From the NCBI RefSeq assembly GCF_021310995.1, contig NZ_CP054150.1:558001-622000 (forward strand): DNA of 64,000 nucleotides. The letters are read 5' to 3'. Below are positions 18,623-29,198 of this stretch, piece after piece. Under the pieces are notes generated by a model. The model searched no databases and was not told the origin of the DNA. It was given only the letters and a program-made list of their open reading frames with translations. The position numbers and the translations under genes were made by a program. The stretch comes from Agrobacterium vaccinii (lineage in GTDB: Bacteria; Pseudomonadota; Alphaproteobacteria; Rhizobiales; Rhizobiaceae). Each line of letters opens with the position of its first letter. The stretch's first letter is position 1.

Positions 18623-19072
18623 TTATTTCTGGCTGAAGCGGGTCATCAGCCATTCACCGGTCTCGGAGAGACAGGCCTGACCGCTATAGCTCGCCACGCC
18701 TTCGAAAGAATGGCGAGTGGTATCGAACTGGCGGCAGACAAAGCCGCTGGCCCTGTCTTCCCTGATGGCGGTGACGACACCGGCACTGCCAGTGGCCGCA
18801 TTGGCCCAGGGCAGGGGAGAATCGGAAATCTTTGCGAGATCGGCAGACGTGACGGCGTTGCGGATCGTCGCATCGTCGGAAAGCGTCTGGGTATTCGACT
18901 GGTTGGGAACCGATGCCGTGGACAGGGATTTATCGACCTTGTCACCACCGAACAGGTCAAGACTGACGCAACCGGTCAACATGCCAAGCATGCACACAGT
19001 TGCGGAGGCACCCGCGACCGATGACAAGAAGCTCTTTGTTCGACTGTTCGACTTTGCTATGACGTTCACCAT
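18623..19072 (-). CDS. Putative outer-membrane lipoprotein, RT0821/Lpp0805 surface-protein type
   Basis: This 149-residue lipoprotein has a signal peptide with the lipobox LTGC (Cys35), so it should be lipidated. The mature part has a low-complexity Ser/Asn/Thr linker followed by a compact domain ending in CRQFDTTRHSFEGVASYSGQ, then ETGEWLMTRF. This matches my recollection of the RT0821/Lpp0805 family of surface proteins related to 17-kDa antigens; function is unknown. It is divergent from pdxH, with 57 bp for both promoters. Confidence 0.8.
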   Translation of the reverse strand: MVNVIAKSNSRTKSFLSSVAGASATVCMLGMLTGCVSLDLFGGDKVDKSLSTASVPNQSNTQTLSDDATIRNAVTSADLAKISDSPLPWANAATGSAGVVTAIREDRASGFVCRQFDTTRHSFEGVASYSGQACLSETGEWLMTRFSQK

Positions 19073-19129
19073 CTATAAACCAGAATCCATCTCTGGTGTG
19101 CAAATCAGCTCAGGAGCATTTTATTCAAT

Positions 19130-19750
19130 ATGTCGGAAAGCCGGTTAACATCCAGTGACTTTACTGAGGAAAATGAACCTTTCACACTTTTTGCGGCCTG
19201 GTTGCAGGATGCGACCGCTTCGGAAATCAACGATCCGAACGGCGTAGCACTCGCTTCGGTGGATGAGGAAGGCATGCCCAGCGTGCGTATGGTTCTGTTG
19301 AAACATGCCGATGAGCGGGGCTTCGTTTTCTACACCAACTTCGAAAGCCGCAAAGGCCACGAACTGCTTGGCCAAAAAAAGGCGGCCATGTGTTTTCATT
19401 GGAAAAGCCTGCGCAGACAGGTGCGTGTGCGCGGTCTGGTCGAGGTTGTCAGCGATGCGGAAGCGGATGAATATTATGCGACGCGCGCCCGTGGCAGCCG
19501 CATCGGCGCATGGGCATCCAAACAGTCGCGCCCGCTGGAAAGCCGTTTCGCGTTGGAAAAAGCCGTCGCTGCCTATACGGCAAAATACGCCATCGGCGAC
19601 ATACCCCGCCCGCCGCACTGGTCGGGCTTCCGCATCCAGCCGCTGACCATCGAGTTCTGGCAAGACGGCAAATTCCGCCTGCACGACCGCGTCGAATTTC
19701 GCCGCGAGACGCCGCATGGGGACTGGTCCAAGGTGCGGATGTATCCCTGA
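19130..19750 (+). CDS. pdxH: Pyridoxamine 5'-phosphate oxidase
   Basis: This FMN enzyme oxidises pyridoxine or pyridoxamine 5'-phosphate to pyridoxal phosphate. The protein has 206 residues. FMN- and substrate-binding blocks are all present: [50 protein letters not shown] and the C-terminal [17 protein letters not shown]. The Shine-Dalgarno AGGAG is unusually far, 13 bases, from the ATG. Confidence 0.97.
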   Translation: MSESRLTSSDFTEENEPFTLFAAWLQDATASEINDPNGVALASVDEEGMPSVRMVLLKHADERGFVFYTNFESRKGHELLGQKKAAMCFHWKSLRRQVRVRGLVEVVSDAEADEYYATRARGSRIGAWASKQSRPLESRFALEKAVAAYTAKYAIGDIPRPPHWSGFRIQPLTIEFWQDGKFRLHDRVEFRRETPHGDWSKVRMYP

Positions 19751-19764
19751 TGTGAAAGCGTTGC

Positions 19765-20430
19765 TTACGACGCTTTCAACAATTCCGCTACGTCGAACAG
19801 GCTGTCGCAGATCGCCACACACTTTTCGCGCATCGCGTCCGTCGCGGGCGCGACATCGGGCACCATAATGGTCTGCGTTCCAGCGCTCCATGCGGACTGA
19901 ACGCCGTGATAGGAATCTTCCAGCGCAACGCAATCGCGAGGGTCGATGCCGAGACGTTCGGCGGCGGTCAGATAGGGGAGGGGCGATGGCTTCGGTTCCG
20001 CATAATCGCCGCGCGCCAGGATATGGTCAAAGCGGCGCAGGAGATCGAACGGGCCGAGATGGCGATTGACGGATTCGTGGCCGGACGACGTGGCGATGGC
20101 GCGCGGCAGGCCCATCTCGTCCAGCAGATCCAGAATTTCGAGAACGCCACCCCGAAGTGCCACGCCATCCGCCATCTGGATCGCCAGATGCCGAAGCCAG
20201 GCGTCGCGAAACGCCTCCATTGGAAAATCCTCGCCGTATTCGGTGCGGATGGTCTTGGTAATGACATCCCACGGACTACCGCAGACCCGCTGGTAGACAT
20301 CGACCACCATGCCATGCCCGCCCTCTTCTGAGGCAGCCAGAAATGCATCCCGGTAGTGCTTTTCGCTCTCGATCAGCAGCCCATCCATATCAAAAATGAC
20401 GGCTTTCGGCCTACGCAACATCAGGGCCAT
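19765..20430 (-). CDS. HAD-superfamily hydrolase, subfamily IA
   Basis: This phosphatase or phosphomutase has 221 residues and a haloacid-dehalogenase core. Motif I is FDMDGLLIESE with the nucleophile Asp and the general acid two residues later; motif II is TSSG; motif III is KPSPLPY; motif IV is ALEDSYHG. The all-alpha cap after motif I places it in the beta-phosphoglucomutase/phosphatase-like group. The substrate cannot be assigned. Only 3 bp separate it from the upstream VOC gene, so the two are co-transcribed. Confidence 0.9.
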   Translation of the reverse strand: MALMLRRPKAVIFDMDGLLIESEKHYRDAFLAASEEGGHGMVVDVYQRVCGSPWDVITKTIRTEYGEDFPMEAFRDAWLRHLAIQMADGVALRGGVLEILDLLDEMGLPRAIATSSGHESVNRHLGPFDLLRRFDHILARGDYAEPKPSPLPYLTAAERLGIDPRDCVALEDSYHGVQSAWSAGTQTIMVPDVAPATDAMREKCVAICDSLFDVAELLKAS

Positions 20431-20433
20431 GGT

Positions 20434-20871
20434 TCAGCCGAACCGGAATGGGCGCTCGCCCAGGCTTTCGAATGGGCGGATGAGATAACCGTCCGGGTCA
20501 GCGACGACGAATTGCCGGTTGCCGACTTCGGTCTCGCCCCTCCGATACCATTTCTCTTCCAACGGCAGAAACAGCGAAATCTCCGCGCGCTCCAACCGCT
20601 CGATAATGGCCTCCAGCGACGGCACCACCAATTGAAGGTTCATTCCCCGCCCCAATGGATAATTCATCGGTCTGGTCTCGTCCTCGAAAGTCCGTCCCGC
20701 CCCGATCTGGTCGATCATCAACTGTGCATCGCCCAGCGCCAGATAGGTAAAACCTTCTTCCGGTCGTTCATAGACCACGTGAAAACCAATGAGATCGCAG
20801 TAAAAAGACCGGCTTCTCGGCCAGTCGCTAACGGCCAGTTCAGGAACAAGGGCATTTTCTATGAAAGTCAT
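20434..20871 (-). CDS. VOC-family (glyoxalase / bleomycin-resistance fold) protein
   Basis: This 145-residue protein has two beta-alpha-beta-beta-beta modules typical of the vicinal-oxygen-chelate fold. The N-terminal module reads ALVPELAVSDWPRSRSFYCD, as in bleomycin-binding homologues, and the second ends FVVADPDGYLIRPFE. Members range from sequestering resistance proteins to dioxygenases and lyases; a drug-binding role is possible but not shown. It lies just upstream of the HAD gene in the same transcript. Confidence 0.85.
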   Translation of the reverse strand: MTFIENALVPELAVSDWPRSRSFYCDLIGFHVVYERPEEGFTYLALGDAQLMIDQIGAGRTFEDETRPMNYPLGRGMNLQLVVPSLEAIIERLERAEISLFLPLEEKWYRRGETEVGNRQFVVADPDGYLIRPFESLGERPFRFG

Positions 20872-20970
20872 TTTTGGGCCATGTCACCTTTAAAAATACA
20901 ATTGCTATAACGCTTCTGCGCAGAAAAGGTAACTCCGTTCAGGCGGAAACGTTGCAGGCCGACGATCCAT

Positions 20971-21228
20971 TCAACGCGAACGCACCAGTTTGAGGGCACC
21001 ATAGGTCAGCACGATCATGAGCGGTAAGCTGATGCCAAAGCCGATCAGCATTTCCAGATCAGCAACCTGCTCCGCATTTTCCGCCCCATAAAGATCGACA
21101 AGCTTTTCGGCAAGTGGTTGCGGAAATTGCGGAAACCAGTCAGGTCGCGTGAGCCAGAGATGCGTGAGAACGCTTGAGGCGAACAACACCCATATCGACA
21201 CGAGAGCTGGTTCGGCGAGCTTCCGCAT
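20971..21228 (-). CDS. Small membrane protein of unknown function
   Basis: This 85-residue protein has two hydrophobic helices (about 7-24 and 62-80) separated by a Pro-rich, acidic loop (PDWFPQFPQPLAEKLVDLYG). I do not recognise a family. The frame extends upstream into tldD, but the ATG used here has GGAG five bases upstream and starts 8 bases after the tldD stop, which suggests coupling to tldD. Confidence 0.65.
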   Translation of the reverse strand: MRKLAEPALVSIWVLFASSVLTHLWLTRPDWFPQFPQPLAEKLVDLYGAENAEQVADLEMLIGFGISLPLMIVLTYGALKLVRSR

Positions 21229-21236
21229 GAGCTCCG

Positions 21237-22652
21237 TCAAGCCTTCGTCCCGCCCACGGTGATCTGGTCCATGCGCAGATGCGGCTGGCCAACGCCGACC
21301 GGCACCCATTGGCCTGCCTTGCCGCAATTGCCGATACCGGTGTCGAGCTTCATGTCGTTGCCGATCATCGTCACGCGCTTCATGGCGTCAGGCCCGTTGC
21401 CGATCAGCATGGCGCCCTTGACCGGCGCGCCGATCTTGCCGTTCTCGATAAGGTAGGCTTCTGTGCAGCCGAAAACGAATTTGCCCGAGGTAATATCGAC
21501 CTGACCGCCGCCGAAGGAAACGGCGTAGATGCCCTTCTTGACCGAGGCGATGATCTCTTCCGGCGTCTTGTCGCCGCCCAGCATATAGGTGTTCGTCATG
21601 CGCGGCATGGGGACATGCGAGTAACCCTGACGGCGGCCATTGCCGGTTGCCGTCATGCCCATCAGACGAGCATTCTGCCGGTCCTGCATATAGCCAACCA
21701 GCTTGCCGTTTTCGATCAGGACGTTGTAGGCGGACGGTGTGCCTTCGTCGTCGACGGTAATCGAACCGCGACGATTGTCGATGGTGCCGTCATCCACCAC
21801 GGTTACGCCGGGTGCTGCCACCATTTCGCCCAACAGGCCAGCAAAGGCCGATGTCTTCTTGCGGTTGAAATCGCCTTCCAGACCGTGGCCGACGGCCTCA
21901 TGCAGCATAACGCCTGGCCAGCCGGAGCCGAGCACCACATCCATGGTGCCTGCAGGCGCATCGATGGCGCTGAGGTTGACGAGGGCCTGACGTAAGGCGT
22001 CATCGGCACCGCGCTGCCAGTTTTCCGTGGTGATGAAATCGCTGAAGCCAACACGACCGCCGACGCCGAAGGAGCCGCTTTCCTGACGGTCGCCTTCTCC
22101 TGCGATGACGGAGATGTTGATGCGCGTCATCGGCCTGATGTCACTCACGCGATGGCCGTCTGCACGCAAGATATCCACGACCTGCCAGCTTGCCGAGACG
22201 CTGGCCGTAACCTGGCGGACCTTAGGGTCCTTGTCGCGCAGATAGGCGTCGATTTCGGTCAGAAGCTTCACCTTTTCCTCGAAGCTCGGAGCGCCGATGG
22301 GATTTTCATCGCCGTAGAGTTTCTTGTTGGTGCGCTGCGGAGCTGCCGCATAGGAGCCGGAATAACCTTTGGTGACCGCACCGACGGCATCCGATGCGCG
22401 CTGAAGGGCGCTCAGCGAAAGCTCGCCCGCATGGGCATAGCCCACCGTTTCGCCAGCGACGGCGCGAAGGCCAAAACCCTGATCGGTGTTGAAGCTGCCG
22501 CCCTTGAGGCGACCATTGTCGAAGGTCAGGGATTCCGACTGCGCATGTTCCACGAACAATTCACCGTCGTCTGCCCCGGAGAGCGCCTCGGCGACCTTGG
22601 CGCGCAACTGCCCTTCATCGCAATCGAAAAGGGTCAACAGGTCTTGGGTCAT
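21237..22652 (-). CDS. tldD: TldD metalloprotease subunit
   Basis: This is the catalytic subunit of the TldD/TldE protease, which in other bacteria matures modified peptides such as microcin B17 and degrades unfolded chains. The protein has 471 residues from MTQDLLTLFD; the frame is open 59 codons further, but that part is unlike the family. The metal motif HEAVGHGLEGDFNRK gives the HExxxH ligands, and the conserved SGKFVFGCTEAYLIENGKIG supplies the Cys ligand. tldE is not in this window. It lies 97 bp downstream of the IalB-family gene on the same strand. Confidence 0.95.
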   Translation of the reverse strand: MTQDLLTLFDCDEGQLRAKVAEALSGADDGELFVEHAQSESLTFDNGRLKGGSFNTDQGFGLRAVAGETVGYAHAGELSLSALQRASDAVGAVTKGYSGSYAAAPQRTNKKLYGDENPIGAPSFEEKVKLLTEIDAYLRDKDPKVRQVTASVSASWQVVDILRADGHRVSDIRPMTRINISVIAGEGDRQESGSFGVGGRVGFSDFITTENWQRGADDALRQALVNLSAIDAPAGTMDVVLGSGWPGVMLHEAVGHGLEGDFNRKKTSAFAGLLGEMVAAPGVTVVDDGTIDNRRGSITVDDEGTPSAYNVLIENGKLVGYMQDRQNARLMGMTATGNGRRQGYSHVPMPRMTNTYMLGGDKTPEEIIASVKKGIYAVSFGGGQVDITSGKFVFGCTEAYLIENGKIGAPVKGAMLIGNGPDAMKRVTMIGNDMKLDTGIGNCGKAGQWVPVGVGQPHLRMDQITVGGTKA

Positions 22653-22749
22653 CGCAGGCTCCAGTCTTGGTGTGTCCTCAGCATCGAACAGTCTTTCTGT
22701 CCAACGCTTCAGCGCATTTAAGTGCTGAAACCCTTGCGCGCAAGATCGG

Positions 22750-23268
22750 TCAGGGGAGGGTGTCGTAACCTTCGGCAAAGCCGCGCAGCTCGATGGGGAT
22801 ACCGACACGGTCCTGATCCACGGCTTCACGCAGCGCGAAAACGGCGTTTTTGCCAGCCCGCAGCACCTTCAGCAACTCGTCGTCAATATCGACCTCGACA
22901 TAGCAACCTTCGGAGAAGCAGCGTGTGAAATAGGCGCGGCCGATATTGTTGTTGTCTATGTAGAGTTCCATCCCATCCTTCAACAACACGCCCAGCGGCG
23001 CCAGAATGCGAAGAATGCGCGACTTGCGATCCGCTGTCTTGAGAATGACAACGGAAAGGCCAACTTCCGGGCGATCGTCCGCAATCACGTTCTGCATCAA
23101 TGCGCATTGTTCTTCGGACGCGCCCGCAGGCTTGTCGCAGATGACAGACCATGCGCCATGCGTCGATTTCGGTGTTCCCGGCGGCTGCTGGGCAAAACCC
23201 ACAGCGGGAACGGTAAGGGAAAGACCGGCGGCGAAAAGAAAAGCGCGCGCAATCGGGGACAGACGCAT
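22750..23268 (-). CDS. Invasion-associated locus B (IalB) family periplasmic protein
   Basis: This 172-residue exported protein has a signal peptide (MRLSPIARAFLFAAGLSLTV, cleavage near GFAQ) and a mature IalB-like domain with HGAWSVICDKP, EQCALMQN, ILKTADRKSRILRILAPLGVLL and RCFSEGCYVEVDIDD. Four cysteines (about 71, 82, 143 and 147) can form two disulfides. The family is widespread in non-pathogenic alphaproteobacteria, so the name does not imply virulence. The ATG used matches the signal-peptide start; 27 further open codons upstream look spurious. The gene is divergent from the cta operon. Confidence 0.9.
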   Translation of the reverse strand: MRLSPIARAFLFAAGLSLTVPAVGFAQQPPGTPKSTHGAWSVICDKPAGASEEQCALMQNVIADDRPEVGLSVVILKTADRKSRILRILAPLGVLLKDGMELYIDNNNIGRAYFTRCFSEGCYVEVDIDDELLKVLRAGKNAVFALREAVDQDRVGIPIELRGFAEGYDTLP

Positions 23269-23595
23269 GGATACCTCGGAATTCGAATCAGTGCGGCTAT
23301 TTTGACTTGCCGTTAGGGACAAGGAAAGAGCCGCGCTCCTCAATTCCAAGCGAGTGCGGCCAAAATAGGACTTAGAGGGGAGAAGGCTGCGGTTCCGGGC
23401 TTCGGCAAGCGCCTAATCCTGCGCTTTACGGGTCTGCGTGGGCCATCATAGCAGAACGTATAGCGTTAAAAATGCGTGGCTTGCCAACCAAGGCGATATT
23501 GCGGCGAAGGGCAAACTATGATTTGAAGTCTACACTATATGCATGGATTCTGCGTTTGAGATTGATCATGATCAAACGCGTGAGGGAGAGGTACC
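23269..23595. promoter_or_regulatory. Gene-free divergent control region between ialB and the cta operon
   Basis: These 327 bp contain no convincing ORF. They hold the divergent promoters of the IalB-like gene and ctaC. The end next to ctaC is AT-richer (around 23512-23550) and contains the FNR-type palindrome, overlapped by a wider dyad GCGTTTGA/TCAAACGC (23552-23579). Confidence 0.6.
23562..23575. promoter_or_regulatory. Perfect FNR/FixK-type box upstream of ctaC
   Basis: TTGATCATGATCAA matches the anaerobox consensus TTGAT-N4-ATCAA at every fixed position. Its centre is only 27 bases from the ctaC GTG, which places it at or downstream of the likely promoter and suggests repression by FnrN/FixK under low oxygen. 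Activation would need a start site very close to the GTG. Confidence 0.8.
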
Positions 23596-24492
23596 GTGAC
23601 TAACAGGATTTACGCAAGCTTGGTGGGCGCCATCTGTCTGCTCACGGCTGCCGGCGCCCGCGCCGACCAGCCGCGGGACTGGCAAATGGGATTGCAGGAG
23701 GCGGCAACGCCCATCATGCATGAGATTCGCTGGTTCGAACAATATACACTTTGGTTCATCGTTCCGGTCACGCTGTTCGTGCTCGCCCTGTTGATTGTCG
23801 TTGCGGTCAAGTTCCGCGCGTCGAAAAATCCGGTGCCGTCCAAGACAAGCCATAACACTGCCATCGAGATCGTCTGGACGCTCGCGCCGGTTCTCATTCT
23901 GATGTTCCTGGCATTCCCCTCGTTCAACCTGCTCAATGCGCAGCTGACGCAGCCGGAAAATCCCGATCTGACGCTCAAGGCCACAGCTACACAGTGGCAG
24001 TGGAATTACGAATACGCGGCTGCCGAGGGCGCCGAGCCGCTGGCCTTCGACAGCTACATGCTGAAAGAGCCGGATCGCGCCACCGCTGGAAAACAGGATG
24101 TGGCCCGCTATCCGCGTCTTCTCGCCGTCGACAACGAAATGGTCGTTCCCGTCGGCAAGACCGTGCGTCTTCTGGTCACGGCAGCGCCGACAGACGTCAT
24201 CCATGCCTTCGCGATGCCTGCCTTCGGCGTCAAGATCGATGCCGTGCCGGGCCGCCTGAACGAAACATGGTTCAAGCCTGAAAAAGAAGGCCTCTATTAC
24301 GGGCAGTGCTCCGAGCTTTGCGGCAAGGATCACGCCTTCATGCCAATCGCCATACGTGTGGTTTCCGAAGAGCAGTACAACACCTGGCACGCCGCAGCCG
24401 CTTCAGATCTGAGCGGTGCGAACCGGGCGCTCATGGCTTCCGTGGATGGTGCGCCAAGCACCGTTCAGGTCGCCGAAAACGAAACCAAGTAA
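23596..24492 (+). CDS. ctaC: Cytochrome c oxidase subunit II
   Basis: This subunit of the aa3-type oxidase accepts electrons from cytochrome c through the binuclear CuA centre. The protein has 298 residues: signal peptide, two membrane helices (about 48-70 and 93-115), then a periplasmic cupredoxin domain. The CuA ligands are intact: His in DVIHAFAMP and the CSELCGKDHAFM block (Cys-x3-Cys-x3-His-x2-Met). The aromatic electron-entry strip is QWQWNYEY. Translation starts at a GTG with GGGAGAGG upstream. It is first in ctaC-ctaD-ctaB-small protein-ctaG-ctaE. Confidence 0.97.
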   Translation: MTNRIYASLVGAICLLTAAGARADQPRDWQMGLQEAATPIMHEIRWFEQYTLWFIVPVTLFVLALLIVVAVKFRASKNPVPSKTSHNTAIEIVWTLAPVLILMFLAFPSFNLLNAQLTQPENPDLTLKATATQWQWNYEYAAAEGAEPLAFDSYMLKEPDRATAGKQDVARYPRLLAVDNEMVVPVGKTVRLLVTAAPTDVIHAFAMPAFGVKIDAVPGRLNETWFKPEKEGLYYGQCSELCGKDHAFMPIAIRVVSEEQYNTWHAAAASDLSGANRALMASVDGAPSTVQVAENETK

Positions 24493-24497
24493 CGTAA

Positions 24498-26204
<1,707 letters not shown>

Positions 26205-26322
26205 GGCATTTTGTCCAAGCGTGTATGTTTGCTGAACATGATAAATGTCAGTTTCACGCTGAGATGAAAGACACACAGGAGCGCCGCATCCATGCGCGGC
26301 GTTTCCTATGAAAGCAGAAAAA

Positions 26323-27276
26323 ATGACTGTTATCGACAATCGCGACACGTTGGGACTGGAAAGCGTCAGGCTTTCGGAAGCGGGCGCTCGCGATTATTTC
26401 GAGCTGCTGAAGCCACGCGTCATGTCGCTTGTGGTGTTCACGGGCTTTGCTGGCCTCGTCCTTGCACCGGGCACGATCAATCCCGTGCTTGCGGTGGTTG
26501 CCATCCTCTGTATCGCCGTGGGTGCTGGTGCATCCGGCGCGCTGAACATGTGGTATGATGCGGATATCGACGCCGTGATGACACGCACTGCCAAGCGCCC
26601 GATCCCGTCTGGCCGCGTCGCACCCGGCGAAGCGCTGGCATTCGGCCTGATATTGTCGGTGTTCTCGGTCGCCATTCTCGGGCTCGCCATCAACTGGTTT
26701 GCCGCAGGCCTTCTGGCCTTTACGATCTTCTTCTACGCCGTGGTCTACACCATGTGGCTGAAGCGCTCGACACCGCAGAACATCGTTATCGGTGGCGCGG
26801 CGGGTGCATTCCCGCCCACGCTGGGCTGGGCCTGTGTGACGGGCGGCGTGTCGCTCGACAGCACCATTCTCTTCCTCATCATCTTCCTTTGGACGCCTGC
26901 GCATTTCTGGGCGCTGGCTCTATTCAAAATGCGCGACTACGGCTCCGTCGGCATTCCGATGATGCCGAATGTCGCAGGCGAGCGGTCCACCAAAAACCAG
27001 ATGATCGCCTATTCGGTGCTGACGGCCTTCGTCGCGGTTGCGCCCTATTATACGGGTCTTGCGGGTGCTGGTTACGGCATCTTCGCCGCCGTTCTCAGCG
27101 CCATCTTCATCTACTGTTCCATCTCTGTCCGGCGCATGCCGGATGGCGACGAGCGTATGATGCAGGCCAAGAAGATGTTCGCCTATTCGGTTTTCTATCT
27201 CTTCGCGATCTTTTCCGGCCTGCTGGCCGATCATCTCGCGCCGTCATTTATGACGTTGATCTCGGGAGCGGCATAA
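26323..27276 (+). CDS. ctaB: Protohaem IX farnesyltransferase (haem O synthase)
   Basis: This UbiA-family membrane prenyltransferase attaches farnesyl to haem B, the first step toward haem A for the oxidase. It has about 317 residues and eight or nine helices. The first aspartate-rich motif is [19 protein letters not shown] and the second is [15 protein letters not shown] used the ATG giving MTVIDNRD; an ATG five codons earlier (26308) is equally open, and neither has a good ribosome site. A small hairpin, CGCCGC/GCGGCG (26282-26301), lies in the 118-bp gap after ctaD and may affect expression. Confidence 0.95.
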   Translation: MTVIDNRDTLGLESVRLSEAGARDYFELLKPRVMSLVVFTGFAGLVLAPGTINPVLAVVAILCIAVGAGASGALNMWYDADIDAVMTRTAKRPIPSGRVAPGEALAFGLILSVFSVAILGLAINWFAAGLLAFTIFFYAVVYTMWLKRSTPQNIVIGGAAGAFPPTLGWACVTGGVSLDSTILFLIIFLWTPAHFWALALFKMRDYGSVGIPMMPNVAGERSTKNQMIAYSVLTAFVAVAPYYTGLAGAGYGIFAAVLSAIFIYCSISVRRMPDGDERMMQAKKMFAYSVFYLFAIFSGLLADHLAPSFMTLISGAA

Positions 27277-27407
27277 TGGAAACCATCAAGCTCAACGATG
27301 CGCAGAAGCGCTCGCGACGCAGCCGAAACATCGCGCTCGGCGTCGTGCTGGCCTCGCTCGTGGTTCTTTTCTACATCATCACCATCATAAAAATCGGCGA
27401 TTTCTGA
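27276..27407 (+). CDS. Small CoxF-like membrane protein
   Basis: This 43-residue protein has a basic N-terminus ([10 protein letters not shown]) and one membrane helix ([20 protein letters not shown]). Its ATG overlaps the ctaB stop by one base (TAATG), and ctaG follows 26 bp later. Small proteins at this position in alphaproteobacterial oxidase clusters are usually called CoxF or hypothetical; a role in oxidase assembly is inferred from position only. Confidence 0.85.
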   Translation: METIKLNDAQKRSRRSRNIALGVVLASLVVLFYIITIIKIGDF

Positions 27408-27433
27408 TCGCGATCAGAGGAGGGGGAGGCGAT

Positions 27434-28036
27434 ATGGCAGCAACGGAAACCACGGCTAAGAAGACCAGCAACGGCTCTATTCTCGTGCTGTGCCTTGTCT
27501 TCGTCTGCGGCATGGTCGGCATGGCCTATGCGTCGGTGCCGCTTTACCGTCTGTTCTGCCAGGTCACCGGCTATAACGGCACCACCCAGCGTGTCGAGCA
27601 ATATTCGGATGTCATTCTCGACAAGACGATAAAGGTCACCTTCGACGCCAACACCTCCACCGGTCTGAACTGGGATTTTCGTCCGGTTGACAGACAAGTC
27701 GAGCCGAAGATCGGAGAGACGGTGCAGGTCATGTTCAAGGCGACGAATCGCTCGCCGGTTGCCACGACCGGCAGTGCCGTGTTCAACGTGACGCCGATGG
27801 AGGCGGGTGCATACTTCAACAAGGTGCAATGTTTCTGCTTCACGGAAACCACGCTGCAACCCGGCGAAACGCTTGAGATGCCAGTGGTTTTCTTCATCGA
27901 TCCCGAGATCGTCAAGGCTCGGGAAACGAAGGGCATTCATACTTTGACACTGTCCTATACGTTTTATCCATCCAAGACGGAAAAACCGGTTGCGTCCTTG
28001 CCGGTAAAGACTGAACGTGAAGAGACGAAACTTTGA
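27434..28036 (+). CDS. ctaG: Cytochrome c oxidase assembly protein CtaG/Cox11
   Basis: This copper chaperone inserts CuB into subunit I. It has 200 residues with one N-terminal membrane anchor ([20 protein letters not shown]) and a periplasmic immunoglobulin-like domain. The Cu(I)-binding CFCF motif is in [11 protein letters not shown], and the conserved [12 protein letters not shown] is present near the anchor. A very strong GAGGAGGGGGAGG ribosome site precedes the ATG. Confidence 0.97.
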   Translation: MAATETTAKKTSNGSILVLCLVFVCGMVGMAYASVPLYRLFCQVTGYNGTTQRVEQYSDVILDKTIKVTFDANTSTGLNWDFRPVDRQVEPKIGETVQVMFKATNRSPVATTGSAVFNVTPMEAGAYFNKVQCFCFTETTLQPGETLEMPVVFFIDPEIVKARETKGIHTLTLSYTFYPSKTEKPVASLPVKTEREETKL

Positions 28037-28237
28037 GAGTGGGAGGCTCGACCGTTCCGGTCGTGCTGTAGACGTGGTTTTCTTGATGAAGAGCACGGTA
28101 TCGAGTGAGACGAGCGCATCGACTTGAAACCTCAAGGGTTTCGAAATAGTCGATGGGTAGATGAAGAGAGTGAGAGCGTGGCGTGCGTCCGGTTGGATGT
28201 CCGGCGCTTTAGGGAAGAGCCTGCGGGGATCGATCAC

Positions 28238-29113
28238 ATGGCAGACACACATCAGAAGAAACATGACTACCATATCATAGACCCCAGCCCGTGGCCGCTT
28301 CTGGCCTCGATTGGTGCTTTCGTCCTGACCTTCGGTGGCGTCTGTTACATGCGCTACCTGCATGGCGGCTCGATGAAGATGTTCGGCCTGGAATGGGCCA
28401 ACCCATGGATGTTCTACATCGGCGTGGCCATCGTGCTCTACGTCATGTACGCCTGGTGGGCCGATACGGTGAAGGAAGGACATGAGGGGCACCATACGCC
28501 TGTCGTGTCGCTGCATCTGCGCTACGGCATGATCATGTTCATCGCCTCCGAAGTCATGTTCTTCGTGGCTTGGTTCTGGGCCTATTTCGACGCCAGCCTT
28601 TACCCGCATGAGGCCATTCAGGCAGCACGCGTGGAGTTCACAGGCGGTCAATGGCCACCCAAGGGTATCGAGGTCATCGATCCCTGGCACCTGCCTCTTT
28701 ACAACACGGTCATCCTGCTGTTGTCCGGTACCTGCGTGACCTGGGCGCACCACGCACTGCTGCACAATGACCGCAAGGGTCTGATCAGCGGACTGGCGTT
28801 GACGGTCGCGCTCGGCGCATTCTTCTCCTTCGTGCAGGTCTACGAATACATGCACGCGCCGTTCGACTTCAAAAATTCGATTTACGGCGCGACCTTCTTC
28901 ATGGCGACAGGCTTTCACGGCTTCCACGTTTTCGTGGGAACGATCTTCCTGCTGGTCTGCCTGTTCCGTGCCATTTCAGGTGATTTTTCACCCAAGCGGC
29001 ATTTCGCGTTCGAAGCTGCCGCATGGTACTGGCACTTCGTTGACGTTGTCTGGCTGTTCCTGTTTTTCGCTATCTACGTTTGGGGTGGCTGGGGCGCACC
29101 GCTGGCCCATTGA
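28238..29113 (+). CDS. ctaE: Cytochrome c oxidase subunit III
   Basis: This is the seven-helix core subunit that stabilises the oxidase and binds lipid near the oxygen entry. It has 291 residues from MADTHQKKHDYH; 38 further open codons upstream are unlike the family. Family blocks are FIASEVMFFVAWFWAYFDAS, LSGTCVTWAHHALL, QVYEYMHAPF and the ending EAAAWYWHFVDVVWLFLF. The preceding 201 bp hold no gene, only a short GAAACC/GGTTTC dyad near 28125. A strong terminator follows. Confidence 0.97.
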   Translation: MADTHQKKHDYHIIDPSPWPLLASIGAFVLTFGGVCYMRYLHGGSMKMFGLEWANPWMFYIGVAIVLYVMYAWWADTVKEGHEGHHTPVVSLHLRYGMIMFIASEVMFFVAWFWAYFDASLYPHEAIQAARVEFTGGQWPPKGIEVIDPWHLPLYNTVILLLSGTCVTWAHHALLHNDRKGLISGLALTVALGAFFSFVQVYEYMHAPFDFKNSIYGATFFMATGFHGFHVFVGTIFLLVCLFRAISGDFSPKRHFAFEAAAWYWHFVDVVWLFLFFAIYVWGGWGAPLAH

Positions 29114-29130
29114 GGTCAAACGAGGAATTG

Positions 29131-29165
29131 AACAAAGGGCGGCGCGTGCCGCCCTTTGTATTTTT
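29131..29165 (+). terminator. Terminator of the cta operon
   Basis: There is a perfect 12-bp stem (29131-29142 with 29147-29158), a GCGT loop and a following ATTTTTG tract. DUF983 and surf1 lie beyond it, so their expression needs read-through or a separate promoter in the 34 bp before DUF983. Confidence 0.92.
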
Positions 29166-29198
29166 GCGGCCTGATGGATCGCAAAGGGAGAGGATGCG

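Noticed and set aside
18618..18680. 20-codon plus-strand ORF with a strong AAGGAAAGGG ribosome-like site
   Set aside because: It runs antisense into the 3' end of the lipoprotein gene and encodes nothing recognisable; the purine run alone is not enough.
26292..26558. 88-codon frame with AGGAG upstream overlapping the ctaB start
   Set aside because: It is out of frame with ctaB and basic/low-complexity; the ribosome-like site may instead affect ctaB translation.
28037..28237. N-terminal extension of ctaE into the ctaG-ctaE gap
   Set aside because: The 38 extra codons are unlike subunit III N-termini, and homologues start at MADTHQKK.
27371..28927. 518-codon minus-strand frame across ctaG and ctaE
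   Set aside because: Shadow of two clearly conserved genes and the gap between them.
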